Shown here: one piece after another, positions 14,608 to 23,006 of the stretch
How positions within the stretch are numbered: position 1 is the stretch's first letter
How the letters are laid out: the number at the start of each line of letters is the position of its first letter
Assembly (NCBI RefSeq): GCF_004785935.1
Contig: NZ_SRRP01000001.1
Coordinates: forward strand, 558,001 to 622,000
Direction of reading: 5' to 3'
Source of the DNA: Streptococcus rubneri
Lineage (GTDB): Bacteria > Bacillota > Bacilli > Lactobacillales > Streptococcaceae
Length of the DNA: 64,000 nt
Program-made: the position numbers and the translations under genes
Notes under the pieces: model-generated
Database searches by the model: none
What the model was told of the DNA's origin: nothing
What the model saw: the letters and a program-made list of their open reading frames with translations, nothing else

Positions 14608-17076
14608 TTATTTCCAAGATATCATCCGTTTGATTTGAGTGACATAGGCTGTGATTTGCTTTTGCTGAATCTCCAAACTATAAATCTCTCTGCTTATCTT
14701 TTCAATTTTCTTGTCCAGTTCTTTTAGTTCTGGACTAAATTCAATAATATTACTTTTAATTAAGCTACCTAAATCCTGTGTCCAATTATAAAATTTTAAT
14801 TCGTGTTCAGAACGAATGGTATCGCTAAATTCTGTCAATTTCGCATTAAATTCTTTGTTATATGTATTTGTTAAACCAGAAATATTAATTTTATTTGACT
14901 TCAGTTTAAAATCACCTATTCTAAATATATAGCTTAGTTCATCTCGATTGAATTTCCCTAAGTCAAATCGATCAAAATTAATATCTTCATAGGAAATAAT
15001 CATTTCTGAAATTTCTTTTCTTTTCTCTGGTTCAAGTTCTAAATCTCCAGCAATTACTTTTTCCAATTCTGTACGAATATCACTAGTAGCATTTACCCAA
15101 AACTCTTTAGAAAACTGATTGAAACTTTCTTTAGCTTTAATCATCCGATCACTAAATTGTTTTTTAACATCATCCAGAACTTCTACAGAAGCTTTCTCCT
15201 CAATCTTTCTCCGTCTTTCTTCCGATGATTTAAACTGTTGAACTGCTCCATCAAACTGTCCCTTTAATTTACGGAATAAATTAGTTTCATCATGCCCGTC
15301 TTCTATTACTATTTCAGGATACTCCTGAGAATACTTTTCATAATAGTTAGAATAAAGAGATTCAACATTTTCTTTTTTCAATGTCTGGGTCAAACTCTGG
15401 ATAAAGCTTGCCATTTCTTGAGGATACCTAGTTGTATGTTCTCCTCTTTCTTTAGAAATTCTATCATCAATAGTTGCTAACGTGCTGGCTTTTTTATCAT
15501 CCAGTTTGTTTTGTAACTCCAGTTTTCTTCCGCTCAAATCCTCATTTTTCTCATCAATTTCCTTATCCGTAATAACAATCAATCGATTTAGAGTCTCTCT
15601 GGCTTGTTGACACTTATCATAATGTGAGTATTTAATAACGAAGTTCTTAATCGCATCTTCTATGGTTAACAACCCACTATTTGCATAAATGCAATTTTGA
15701 TTCGCTTCAGCTGATTCTACCATGGTCTGTTTCATCTGAGGAGGTACAATATTGAAATCGAACAGTCTCTTATAATAATCATTGCTTGAATCAGAGTATT
15801 TAACTTTATATGTATCGAATAATTCCGAATAGAATTCCCCTCGTAGTTCTCCATTTAATTTCGAACCCAAACCAAGAATAGAAGAAACATAGAAGATACC
15901 TTGTGCATATAGTTCTCTCGGAATCGACTGATTCATAATCTTTTGTCTGAATGAATCCTTTTTGAATTTTCTTAAATTAATATCAGCACTTTCTGCCTTG
16001 TTTACTACAATCATAGTAAAACGACTATCTAATCCAGAAACTTTTTTTAATTTATCTTTTAGATTATCATTATCTGTACTGTCCATTGAACTGCTATCTG
16101 TTACAAAAATTGGTAGTCCATTAGACATGCCTTTCATAGATTTGTCTAAAACATCTGAATGTTGAAGGTTTGTAGAAGAGTTAGATCCAGGGGTATCAAA
16201 GATAGCTATTTGATAATTAACTTCATCAAGTGTACTTCTTCCAAAAGGAATTTCAATTTCAATTAAGTCTCCAATTTCGCTATCCGAATAGTCATTTAAC
16301 TCTTCCAATATGAGATGGACTTTTTCAATGATGGAAGATGCCTTTTCCTCCTGGATAGCAAGGTTAATAGAATCAATCAGTTCTTCTTCAACTTTTAACC
16401 CATCAAATACTAACTTATCAGCACGAGCCTGAATTCTGACTTCTTCATCCTTAAACGTAAATCGTACACTAGCTCTGTCTTTTTGATTAGTGGAGGATAA
16501 TTTATAAACTTTCGCTGTTACAGGAGTTTCAGCGCTAGGCAGTAACTCACAACCAATTAAGGAATTAATAAATGTTGATTTACCAGCACTGTAAGTTCCT
16601 AAAACACAAATTGGAACGATATCGTTTGAAGCATCTGAGAAGCGTTTGAGTTGCTGTTGAATCTCACCACTCTCGTCTTCGATGTTCTTTGTGATGAGAG
16701 GATCTAATTTTTTAAAAATTTTATTAATCTCAGGTAAGACATCACGAGCATTCTCCAAGTAATTTTCTGACTTTTCGAGTTCAATATTTTCAAATTGTGT
16801 ATCTAATAGTAGATTCTCCAATTCTTGAAATTCATCATCACTACCCGAAAAACTAATGAGCAAGGGATCTTCAGATACTGAGTACTCATCGATGATCTGA
16901 TGAACAATTTCATATACTTTAAACGGAAAAAAACCAGTCTGAAAATCGTTACTGATCAGTTTACTATTCGAATTGCTTTCTTGATCAATCGTTACCCAAG
17001 AATTTAATTGGTTATTCCAACGCTCAAATAAAACCTTCTTTTCATAAGGATTACTAATGATTTTAACTTTATTCAT
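14608..17076 (-). CDS. Dynamin-like GTPase
   Basis: Large GTPase of 822 residues, first gene of the four-gene operon. Start ATG 17076 is eight bases behind AGGAG; a TTG codon just before it is less likely. An N-terminal module with S-N-P-Y (residues 9-100) precedes the G domain: G1 GTYSAGKST (about 158-166), G2 Thr in TPVTAKV, G3 DTPGS (about 293) and G4 NKAE, a variant of NKxD. Long coiled-coil helices follow to the C terminus (for example about 490-545 and 770-815), as expected of a dynamin stalk. Bacterial dynamins remodel membranes, and some serve antiviral or membrane-repair roles. Codon use is AT-rich compared with neighbours, which suggests acquisition. Confidence 0.8.
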   Translation of the reverse strand: MNKVKIISNPYEKKVLFERWNNQLNSWVTIDQESNSNSKLISNDFQTGFFPFKVYEIVHQIIDEYSVSEDPLLISFSGSDDEFQELENLLLDTQFENIELEKSENYLENARDVLPEINKIFKKLDPLITKNIEDESGEIQQQLKRFSDASNDIVPICVLGTYSAGKSTFINSLIGCELLPSAETPVTAKVYKLSSTNQKDRASVRFTFKDEEVRIQARADKLVFDGLKVEEELIDSINLAIQEEKASSIIEKVHLILEELNDYSDSEIGDLIEIEIPFGRSTLDEVNYQIAIFDTPGSNSSTNLQHSDVLDKSMKGMSNGLPIFVTDSSSMDSTDNDNLKDKLKKVSGLDSRFTMIVVNKAESADINLRKFKKDSFRQKIMNQSIPRELYAQGIFYVSSILGLGSKLNGELRGEFYSELFDTYKVKYSDSSNDYYKRLFDFNIVPPQMKQTMVESAEANQNCIYANSGLLTIEDAIKNFVIKYSHYDKCQQARETLNRLIVITDKEIDEKNEDLSGRKLELQNKLDDKKASTLATIDDRISKERGEHTTRYPQEMASFIQSLTQTLKKENVESLYSNYYEKYSQEYPEIVIEDGHDETNLFRKLKGQFDGAVQQFKSSEERRRKIEEKASVEVLDDVKKQFSDRMIKAKESFNQFSKEFWVNATSDIRTELEKVIAGDLELEPEKRKEISEMIISYEDINFDRFDLGKFNRDELSYIFRIGDFKLKSNKINISGLTNTYNKEFNAKLTEFSDTIRSEHELKFYNWTQDLGSLIKSNIIEFSPELKELDKKIEKISREIYSLEIQQKQITAYVTQIKRMISWK

Positions 17077-17111
17077 CAAATTAACTCCTAAGACTTTTCC
17101 TATATGACCAA

Positions 17112-17141
17112 ATTATATCATAATATGATAAAAATTGTGAA
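17112..17141 (-). promoter_or_regulatory. Promoter of the dynamin operon with overlapping palindrome
   Basis: TTCACA (17141-17136), 18-base spacer, TATAAT (17117-17112). A perfect palindrome ATCATA-T-TATGAT occupies 17129-17117 between the -35 and -10, a classic repressor operator position. No regulator gene lies in the operon, so the cognate protein is unknown. Confidence 0.65.
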
Positions 17142-17225
17142 TTGAGTATCAAAAAATCTTATTATAAAGAATAAGAAGATTCATGTTATCTTTTTAAAAA
17201 TAATTAATAATCTAAATAAGAATTT

Positions 17226-17258
17226 AAAAAAAAAAAAACCGAGGTCTAAACCTCGGTT
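17226..17258 (-). terminator. Terminator of rplJ-rplL
   Basis: Nine-base stem AACCGAGGT/ACCTCGGTT with a long U run on the minus strand, 22 bases after the rplL stop. It isolates the ribosomal operon from the dynamin operon. Confidence 0.9.
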
Positions 17259-17280
17259 TTCATTTTGATTGGAAACTCGA

Positions 17281-17649
17281 TTATTTAAGAGTAACTGAAG
17301 CTCCAGCTTCTTCCAATTTAGCTTTGATTTCTTCAGCTTCAGCTGTAGCAACACCTTCTTTAACAACTGCAGGTGCTCCATCAACAAGTTCTTTAGCTTC
17401 TTTAAGTCCAAGACCTGTGATTTCACGTACAACTTTGATAACGCCGACTTTCTTGTCGCCTGCAGATGTCAATTCAACGTCGAATGAGTCTTTAGCAGCA
17501 CCAGCGTCAGCAGCACCAGCTGCAGCAACAGCTACAGGAGCAGCTGCAGTTACACCAAATTCTTCTTCGATAGCTTTTACAAGGTCGTTCAATTCAAGGA
17601 TTGAAGCTTCTTTAATTTCAGCAATAATGTTTTCAATGTTCAATGCCAT
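17281..17649 (-). CDS. rplL: 50S ribosomal protein L7/L12
   Basis: Stalk protein of 122 residues that recruits translation factors to the ribosome. The order is an N-terminal dimerisation helix pair ([16 protein letters not shown]...), an Ala/Gly-rich hinge (about 37-52), then the C-terminal factor-binding domain with [11 protein letters not shown] and G-L-G-L-K-E-A-K. Start ATG 17649 follows GGAGGAAATAACA. It lies 76 bases after rplJ in the same transcript and is followed by a strong terminator. Confidence 0.97.
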   Translation of the reverse strand: MALNIENIIAEIKEASILELNDLVKAIEEEFGVTAAAPVAVAAAGAADAGAAKDSFDVELTSAGDKKVGVIKVVREITGLGLKEAKELVDGAPAVVKEGVATAEAEEIKAKLEEAGASVTLK

Positions 17650-17725
17650 TGTTATTTCCTCCAAATAAGTTTTAAAATTAGTTTTTTTATTTTTTTGTAG
17701 CTAGGCTACGCTGCGTAGCTTAGGA

Positions 17726-18226
17726 TTAAGCTGCGTCTTCTTTGTTGTCTGCAACCGCTTTGACTGCAAGAGCAACGTTGCGCACTGGCGCTTGAAGTAC
17801 AGAAAGGAGCATAGAAAGAAGTCCTTCGCGGTTTGGAAGAGTTGCAAGAGCAAGGATCTCTTCTTTTGATGCGACAGCGCCTTCGATTGCACCACCCTTG
17901 ATTTCAAGTGCGTCAGCAGTTTTAGAAAAATCGTTCAAGATTTTCGCTGGTGCGATAACATCTTCGTTAGAAAATGCTACAGCAGATGGTCCAACAAACA
18001 CAGATGCAAGATCTTCAAGTCCAGCTTTTTCAGCTGCACGACGTAAGATTGAGTTTTTAATAACTTTGTACTCAACTTCGCTTCCACGAAGCTCACGACG
18101 AAGAACTGTATCTTGGTCAACTGTCAAACCACGAGCGTCAACCACGACGATAGATGCAGCAGCTTTCATTTTCTCAGCCACTACGTCAACTAGTTCTGCT
18201 TTTTTAGCAATAATTGCTTCACTCAT
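17726..18226 (-). CDS. rplJ: 50S ribosomal protein L10
   Basis: 166-residue stalk base protein that binds 23S rRNA and carries L7/L12 dimers. Start ATG 18226 (MSEAIIAKK) follows GGAGGTG; the open frame extends further upstream without an RBS. Family motifs [15 protein letters not shown] and K-N-S-I-L-R-R-A are present, and the C-terminal helix that holds L12 is intact. Synthesis is likely autoregulated through the leader described separately. Confidence 0.97.
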   Translation of the reverse strand: MSEAIIAKKAELVDVVAEKMKAAASIVVVDARGLTVDQDTVLRRELRGSEVEYKVIKNSILRRAAEKAGLEDLASVFVGPSAVAFSNEDVIAPAKILNDFSKTADALEIKGGAIEGAVASKEEILALATLPNREGLLSMLLSVLQAPVRNVALAVKAVADNKEDAA

Positions 18227-18398
18227 TAGTGTGTTCACCTCCGTAATTATTTTGCTTGGGGAATTTTTCCAAAAGAAAAACGCGCCCAAACCTAGACACG
18301 AAAGTACAATACGCTTCTTTTTACATGATACGTTTTGTCCTCGGTAGGATATTTATGAGTCTAGCTCCCCTACTGTCTTAGGCAGTTTTTTCAAACCG
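18227..18398 (-). promoter_or_regulatory. L10 ribosomal protein leader (autoregulatory RNA)
   Basis: The 170-base untranslated region before rplJ contains the conserved elements of the Firmicute L10 leader: CTGCCTAAGACAGTAGGGGA, then CCTACCGAGGACAAAACG, which mimic the L10 site in 23S rRNA. A downstream segment around GTCTAGGTTTGGGCGCG ends in TTTTTCTTTT and can act as an attenuator. Assignment rests on these motifs and position. Confidence 0.8.
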
Positions 18399-18404
18399 TT
18401 ATTA

Positions 18405-18433
18405 AGTGTATCACATAAAAAAAAAGAATGCAA
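18405..18433 (-). promoter_or_regulatory. rplJ-rplL promoter
   Basis: TTGCAT (18433-18428), 17-base spacer, extended -10 TGATACACT (hexamer 18410-18405). Confidence 0.8.
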
Positions 18434-18461
18434 GTATTTTTGCAAACTTTTTTAAAAAATC

Positions 18462-19259
18462 TTAATCTTTATAAATAGTCTTTGTACGATTGAGCCACGC
18501 ATAGGCCAAGCCCATGATGACTCCTCCTCCTACCCAGTTCCCTACAAAAGTGACAGTGTAATGACGAAGAACATTGAAGAACTCTAGATGAGGCAAATCT
18601 TTAGAAATAGAATTAAACGTAGCCAGTGAGAAGGAAGCAAAGTTTGCAGCAATGTGTTCATTTGTAAGAAATACAAACATATAAATAGCTGACAAAGCCA
18701 TCAGAACTTTCGCTGTTTCATCTTTAAAGAATAAATAGGACAAAATAGCTATATTAACAAAGATGTTGGCAATAATCCCTTCAAAGAAGACCAATTGATT
18801 AGAACGTTGCAATTTCATCTCTACAACCGAACCAAGGAAGCCCTTTTGATTCAAATTAGCAAAAGCACTTGTCTGACTGAAGAGAAATGCGAGGAACAAG
18901 GCACCAACTAGATTAAAAAATGTACAATAGAGTAAAATTTCTAAAGCTTTCTTCCAATCAATCTTCTTTAGATAAACACCAGCTGTAAGGTACATCATAT
19001 TGGAAGTCGTTAACTCACTATTTAAGAATAGTAAATAAACCAATCCCCACGCAAAAATAAATGGGAATAAGAAACGACCAGAACCTGGCAAGAAAGTGTT
19101 GAGAAGATCTGCCCCCACAATCCCTACTGCAGTACTCATTGTCAAAAACGCACCCGCGAACATAGAGCGAACCGCATAACGAGCTTTAGAAGCCGTATAC
19201 AATTCTTCCTTCTTCTGACATGCTGCTTCTACCTTAAGAACAAAATTTGATTCTCCCAT
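18462..19259 (-). CDS. Formate/nitrite transporter (FNT) family channel
   Basis: Membrane channel of 265 residues for formate, nitrite or lactate-type anions. Start ATG 19259 follows AAGGAG; the frame is open further upstream but begins in the promoter. Six hydrophobic segments are visible. The conserved central histidine motif appears as NEHIAANF (about 194-201), and the C-terminal NWVGGGVIMG matches the FNT signature N-x-x-G/G-x. In streptococci that make formate through pyruvate formate-lyase, export is the likely role. An extended -10 promoter (TGATATAAT near 19305) precedes it. Confidence 0.85.
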   Translation of the reverse strand: MGESNFVLKVEAACQKKEELYTASKARYAVRSMFAGAFLTMSTAVGIVGADLLNTFLPGSGRFLFPFIFAWGLVYLLFLNSELTTSNMMYLTAGVYLKKIDWKKALEILLYCTFFNLVGALFLAFLFSQTSAFANLNQKGFLGSVVEMKLQRSNQLVFFEGIIANIFVNIAILSYLFFKDETAKVLMALSAIYMFVFLTNEHIAANFASFSLATFNSISKDLPHLEFFNVLRHYTVTFVGNWVGGGVIMGLAYAWLNRTKTIYKD

Positions 19260-19402
19260 CTGAATCTCCTTATATATTGAATTTGTGAACTTCTTCATTA
19301 TATCATATAATAGACTTTCTGAAAAGGTTTTCAGAAAAATTAATAGTAAATAAACCAGGAGCATTCAACAGATAAAGGAATTTGATTTAAAACATTAAAA
19401 GT

Positions 19403-19427
19403 AAAAAAGCAGGCTACTTTAGCCTGC
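19403..19427 (-). terminator. Terminator of the GH73 gene
   Basis: Eight-base stem GCAGGCTA/TAGCCTGC followed by TTTTTTAC on the minus strand, 24 bases past the stop codon. Confidence 0.85.
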
Positions 19428-19450
19428 AGAATTTCTATTTAAATCATATT

Positions 19451-20149
19451 TTATTGAAAACGACTTGCCCAAGCGATATCTAAATTAAGGATTTCTTGTG
19501 AAGTAAACTGTTGACGGTATGGGTTATATACAGTCCCTTCATAACCACCTTGAACACTTGGAACATCATACTGGGTTAGATTATAGGTTTCTATGATGTT
19601 ATTCAATTTAGCATAGTAGCTAGTATCTGTCGCATACACACCAGTCAAAGCTGCTGTGGCATCCTGATAACTAGTTGTATTACTCTTCCAGGCACCAGCA
19701 AAATGTCCTTGTTTCAATACGGCTACATAGTCTAGTAAAGACTCGTAGTAGCTTGGATAAGAACGGAAAGCGTCATTAATCGTATAGGCATTCCCGTAGC
19801 CATCATCTTCCCAAGTCTGCATGTATGCAGATTGACCAGCATAACTTCCTTTAATTCCAAATAAGTTATAATGCGGATAAGAAGAAAGACCTGATTGACC
19901 TGCACCACTTTCCAAAATTGCTTGAGCAATCATAACAGATGCATATAGATCGTTTTCTTGACCGATTTGGCGAGCAGACTCACCAATTTGAGAAATAAAG
20001 GTTTCTGTTGGATCCGAATACTGGCTATAACCTTCATCGTTTGCTCCAACCTTACCAATGTGTTCGCTCATTGCTGCAGCTACAGTTCCTACTGCTACTA
20101 GTGCTACCAATGATCCGATTATTTTCGATTTATTTAGTAACTTTTTCAA
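19451..20149 (-). CDS. Secreted GH73 endo-beta-N-acetylglucosaminidase (peptidoglycan hydrolase)
   Basis: 232-residue autolysin-type enzyme that cleaves the N-acetylglucosaminyl-beta-1,4 bond of peptidoglycan. The start codon is TTG (20149) behind AGGAG. A signal peptide (1-36) precedes a glucosaminidase (GH73) domain: the general acid Glu lies in [14 protein letters not shown], followed by Y-N-L-F-G-I-K-G and a later Y-A-T-D-x-x-Y-x-x-K-L-N-x-I-I. No cell-wall binding domain is seen; it is a minimal catalytic form. A perfect WalR box upstream supports control by the cell-wall stress regulator. Confidence 0.88.
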   Translation of the reverse strand: MKKLLNKSKIIGSLVALVAVGTVAAAMSEHIGKVGANDEGYSQYSDPTETFISQIGESARQIGQENDLYASVMIAQAILESGAGQSGLSSYPHYNLFGIKGSYAGQSAYMQTWEDDGYGNAYTINDAFRSYPSYYESLLDYVAVLKQGHFAGAWKSNTTSYQDATAALTGVYATDTSYYAKLNNIIETYNLTQYDVPSVQGGYEGTVYNPYRQQFTSQEILNLDIAWASRFQ

Positions 20150-20191
20150 TTTTGTGATCTCCTAATGTAAAATGAATATCTTATATCAAAA

Positions 20192-20246
20192 ATTATAACA
20201 CAGAAAGAGTATATTTTGTTGGGTATAATATTACATTTCGATTACA
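20192..20246 (-). promoter_or_regulatory. GH73 promoter with WalR/VicR box
   Basis: Extended -10 TGTTATAAT (hexamer 20197-20192). Upstream, TGTAAT-CGAAA-TGTAAT (20246-20230) matches the WalR/VicR consensus TGTWAH-N5-TGTWAH at every position and ends about ten bases before the predicted -35 region, a typical activator location. The -35 itself is poor, which agrees with activator dependence. Confidence 0.75.
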
Positions 20247-20295
20247 TTATCGAGATAAATCAAACACATTTATAACAAGAATAACAATATACGAT

Positions 20296-20892
20296 TTATT
20301 CCGTAAATATTTTTTGAAAAATTGCAGACCAAGATTCTTCAACTCCCGCCTTATTAACTGAGGAGAAGATGATAAAGGTATCGCTTTTATCAAAGTCTAG
20401 TTTTTTCTTGATCATCGACTCATGTTTATTCCATTTACCTCTTGGAATTTTATCGGCTTTTGTCGCGACCAAAATAACAGGGATCTCGTAGTATTTTAAA
20501 AACTCATACATCTGAACATCATCAGCAGATGGCTCATGACGAAGATCAACCAAGCTAATAACTGCTTTAAGGTTTTTTCTTGTTGTGAGATACTCCTCAA
20601 TCATTTTCCCCCACTTCTCCCGTTCCTTTTTTGAAACGCGAGCATATCCATATCCTGGGACATCGACAAATCGGAGTTGATCATCAATATTGAAGAAATT
20701 TAAGAGCTGTGTTTTTCCAGGTTTTCCTGAGGTACGAGCTAGGTTTTTGCGATTAAGCATGGTGTTAATAAAAGAAGACTTGCCGACATTTGAGCGACCG
20801 GCAAGTGCAACTTCTGGGATATCATCTTGAGGATAGTGACTCTTATTCGCAGCACTCAAAAGAATATCTGCATTATGGGTATTGACTTTCAT
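20296..20892 (-). CDS. ysxC: Ribosome biogenesis GTPase YsxC/EngB
   Basis: 198-residue essential GTPase needed for 50S assembly. The TRAFAC-type G domain is complete: G1 GRSNVGKSS (about 32-40), G2 Thr in [11 protein letters not shown]3 DVPGYGYA and G4 ATKADKI. It lies 11 bases after clpX, a gene pair conserved in streptococci. Confidence 0.96.
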   Translation of the reverse strand: MKVNTHNADILLSAANKSHYPQDDIPEVALAGRSNVGKSSFINTMLNRKNLARTSGKPGKTQLLNFFNIDDQLRFVDVPGYGYARVSKKEREKWGKMIEEYLTTRKNLKAVISLVDLRHEPSADDVQMYEFLKYYEIPVILVATKADKIPRGKWNKHESMIKKKLDFDKSDTFIIFSSVNKAGVEESWSAIFQKIFTE

Positions 20893-20903
20893 ATCGTTTC
20901 TTT

Positions 20904-22136
20904 CTAGGCAGTTTCTAAAATTGGTTTCTCTGTCCCATCAACTGCCTCTTTAGTAATTCGAACCAATTTAACATTTTCTTGACTTGGAACTTCAAACATG
21001 ACATCCAACATGGTTTCCTCAATGATGGAACGAAGACCACGTGCCCCAGTTTTTCTCTCAATTGCTTTATTAGCAATTTCTTGAAGAGCTTCATCATCGA
21101 ATTCTAATTCAACATTATCAAAGGATAAGAGAGCTTGATATTGCTTGACAAGGGCATTTCTAGGTTCCTTCAAAATACGGACTAAATCATCGACTGTTAA
21201 CTGCTCCAAGGCCGCAAATACAGGAAGACGACCAATCAATTCAGGGATAATACCAAATTTTTGAATGTCTTCAGCGATAATTTCTTGCATGTAGGAGCTA
21301 GACTCATCAATAGCTTTGCTATTTTGACCAAATCCAATAATCTTTTCTCCAAGACGTTGCTTCACAATCTCTTCAATCCCATCAAAGGCTCCTCCAACGA
21401 TAAAGAGAATATTTTTGGTATCTACCTGAATCATTTCCTGTTGCGGATGTTTACGGCCACCTTGAGGAGGAACACTTGCCACAGTACCCTCGATAATCTT
21501 GAGGAGGGCTTGTTGAACTCCTTCCCCAGATACATCTCGAGTAATAGAAACGTTCTCGCTCTTCTTAGCAATCTTATCGATTTCATCTACATAAATGATC
21601 CCACGTTCAGCACGTTCAATATTAAAGTCAGCGGCTTGTAAGAGTTTGAGAAGGATGTTTTCGACATCTTCACCAACATAACCAGCTTCAGTCAAGGCAG
21701 TAGCGTCTGCAATGGCAAATGGGACATTTAAACTCTTAGCAAGTGTTTGCGCTAGGAAAGTCTTACCAGAACCAGTCGGCCCAACCATCAAAATATTTGA
21801 TTTTTGAAGATCTACATCATTGTCTTCTTCGCGATTTTCATGGAAGTTAATACGTTTGTAGTGATTATAAACAGCAACAGCCAAAGCACGTTTAGCACGA
21901 TCTTGACCAATCACATAATGGTTAAGGATGTTTAGCAATTCGATTGGTTTTGGAACTTCTGAAAGATCTGAGAGAACTTCTTCTGCTAGTTCTTCACGGA
22001 TAATTTCTTGTGCGAGTTCCACACATTCATTACAGATAAAGGCATTATTACCGGCGATGATTTTCTGAACTTCGTCTTGGTTTTTACCACAGAACGAACA
22101 ATAAACCATCATCTCATTTGATTGATTAGTAGGCAT
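20904..22136 (-). CDS. clpX: ATP-dependent unfoldase ClpX
   Basis: 410-residue AAA+ unfoldase that feeds proteins to ClpP. The N-terminal zinc-binding domain has C-S-F-C and C-N-E-C (residues 13-38). Walker A GPTGSGKT (about 120), the pore loop GYVGED, Walker B VDEIDKI and the ClpP-docking IGFGQN loop are present, and sensor-2 G-A-R-G-L-R closes the AAA+ module. Gene order folA, small ORF, clpX, ysxC matches other streptococci. Confidence 0.97.
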   Translation of the reverse strand: MPTNQSNEMMVYCSFCGKNQDEVQKIIAGNNAFICNECVELAQEIIREELAEEVLSDLSEVPKPIELLNILNHYVIGQDRAKRALAVAVYNHYKRINFHENREEDNDVDLQKSNILMVGPTGSGKTFLAQTLAKSLNVPFAIADATALTEAGYVGEDVENILLKLLQAADFNIERAERGIIYVDEIDKIAKKSENVSITRDVSGEGVQQALLKIIEGTVASVPPQGGRKHPQQEMIQVDTKNILFIVGGAFDGIEEIVKQRLGEKIIGFGQNSKAIDESSSYMQEIIAEDIQKFGIIPELIGRLPVFAALEQLTVDDLVRILKEPRNALVKQYQALLSFDNVELEFDDEALQEIANKAIERKTGARGLRSIIEETMLDVMFEVPSQENVKLVRITKEAVDGTEKPILETA

Positions 22137-22166
22137 TGTAATCTCCGTATTCTTAATCTTTAAAAG

Positions 22167-22340
22167 TTATTTAAAAAGTGTCATATAAAAGGCATGGATA
22201 GAATTCACCAAGTTGGTGAAAGCATTCAATAAAAAGAGAATAGCTAATCCGAAGCGCTTCTTCCGAAAGGTTTGTGATGCGCAGACAAGGCAAATTACAC
22301 CAAGTACTGCTGTGAAAAAGCCAAAAATACTCCGTTCCAT
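22167..22340 (-). CDS. Small membrane protein between folA and clpX
   Basis: 57-codon ORF (MERSIFGFFTAVLG...) that starts three bases after the folA stop with AAAGGA inside the folA end. It has two hydrophobic helices (about 5-20 and 31-45) separated by Gln-Thr-Phe-Arg-Lys-Lys-Arg, a typical two-TM hairpin with a cytoplasmic positive loop. A small ORF at this position is a feature of other streptococci. Function unknown. It is easily overlooked because of its size. Confidence 0.7.
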   Translation of the reverse strand: MERSIFGFFTAVLGVICLVCASQTFRKKRFGLAILFLLNAFTNLVNSIHAFYMTLFK

Positions 22341-22343
22341 TGG

Positions 22344-22856
22344 TTAGCAATCCTTTCTTTCAAAGTGTTTGATGGTGAAATCATAAGGATTTTTTTCATC
22401 ACTTATAATGGTCTTCTCTTCAAGTAGGTTGAAGTGGGTCCAATCAAAAGTCGCCGGAAAGAAAGTGTCTCCTTCAAGCTCCGCATCAATGATTGTTTGA
22501 TATAATTCTTCCAAGTAAGGCTCAAAAAGTCTGATAACTTTCTCACCTCCAATGATAAAGAGAGATTTAGACTGCTTTTTGTACCAGTCTAAAACCATCT
22601 CGACAGAAGAAAAGACGAGCACTTGATCATTCTCTACATTATATTGAGGATCTCTAGAAAGGACGATATTGATACGATTTGGAAGGACACGCTTGTTTAG
22701 ACCTTCGTAGGTTACTCTTCCCATTAGAATGGCTTGACCTATCGTCGTTTCTTTAAAATGGCGCAATTCAGCAGGTAAATGCCAAGGCATCACTTGATCT
22801 TTTCCGATCACTCCATTCTTGGTTTGTGCCCATATCCCAATTACTTTTTTATTCAT
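22344..22856 (-). CDS. folA: Dihydrofolate reductase
   Basis: 170-residue NADPH-dependent enzyme that makes tetrahydrofolate; target of trimethoprim. Conserved W-A-Q, G-V-I-G-K-D, M-P-W-H-L-P-x-E, M-G-R-x-T-Y-E and the I-I-G-G motif are all present. The Ile-Ile-Gly-Gly segment is intact, so the common Ile-to-Leu trimethoprim resistance change of pneumococci is not seen here. The preceding promoter has an extended -10 TGATAGAAT (22889-22884). It shares a pathway with thyA on the other side of the giant surface gene. Confidence 0.95.
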   Translation of the reverse strand: MNKKVIGIWAQTKNGVIGKDQVMPWHLPAELRHFKETTIGQAILMGRVTYEGLNKRVLPNRINIVLSRDPQYNVENDQVLVFSSVEMVLDWYKKQSKSLFIIGGEKVIRLFEPYLEELYQTIIDAELEGDTFFPATFDWTHFNLLEEKTIISDEKNPYDFTIKHFERKDC

Positions 22857-22957
22857 TGTCTTATCCTTTACACTGATACTACTATTCTATCAAATTTTTT
22901 ACGAATTGACTGTTTCCAACTACCCTAAAAGCAAGGAAATTTTATACTACTAAAATT

Positions 22958-22989
22958 AAAAAAACCGCGATTTCTCGCGGTTTTTTTTT
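22958..22989. terminator. Terminator of the CshA-like gene (bidirectional)
   Basis: Stem AAAAACCGCGA/TCGCGGTTTTT with a four-base loop, flanked by A and T runs on both strands. Confidence 0.9.
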
Positions 22990-23006
22990 ACAGATCAGTC
23001 GATTTC

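Noticed and set aside
22863-22960. Riboswitch or other structured RNA before folA
   Set aside because: Only a promoter with an extended -10 and an AT-rich spacer could be seen; no conserved RNA motif.
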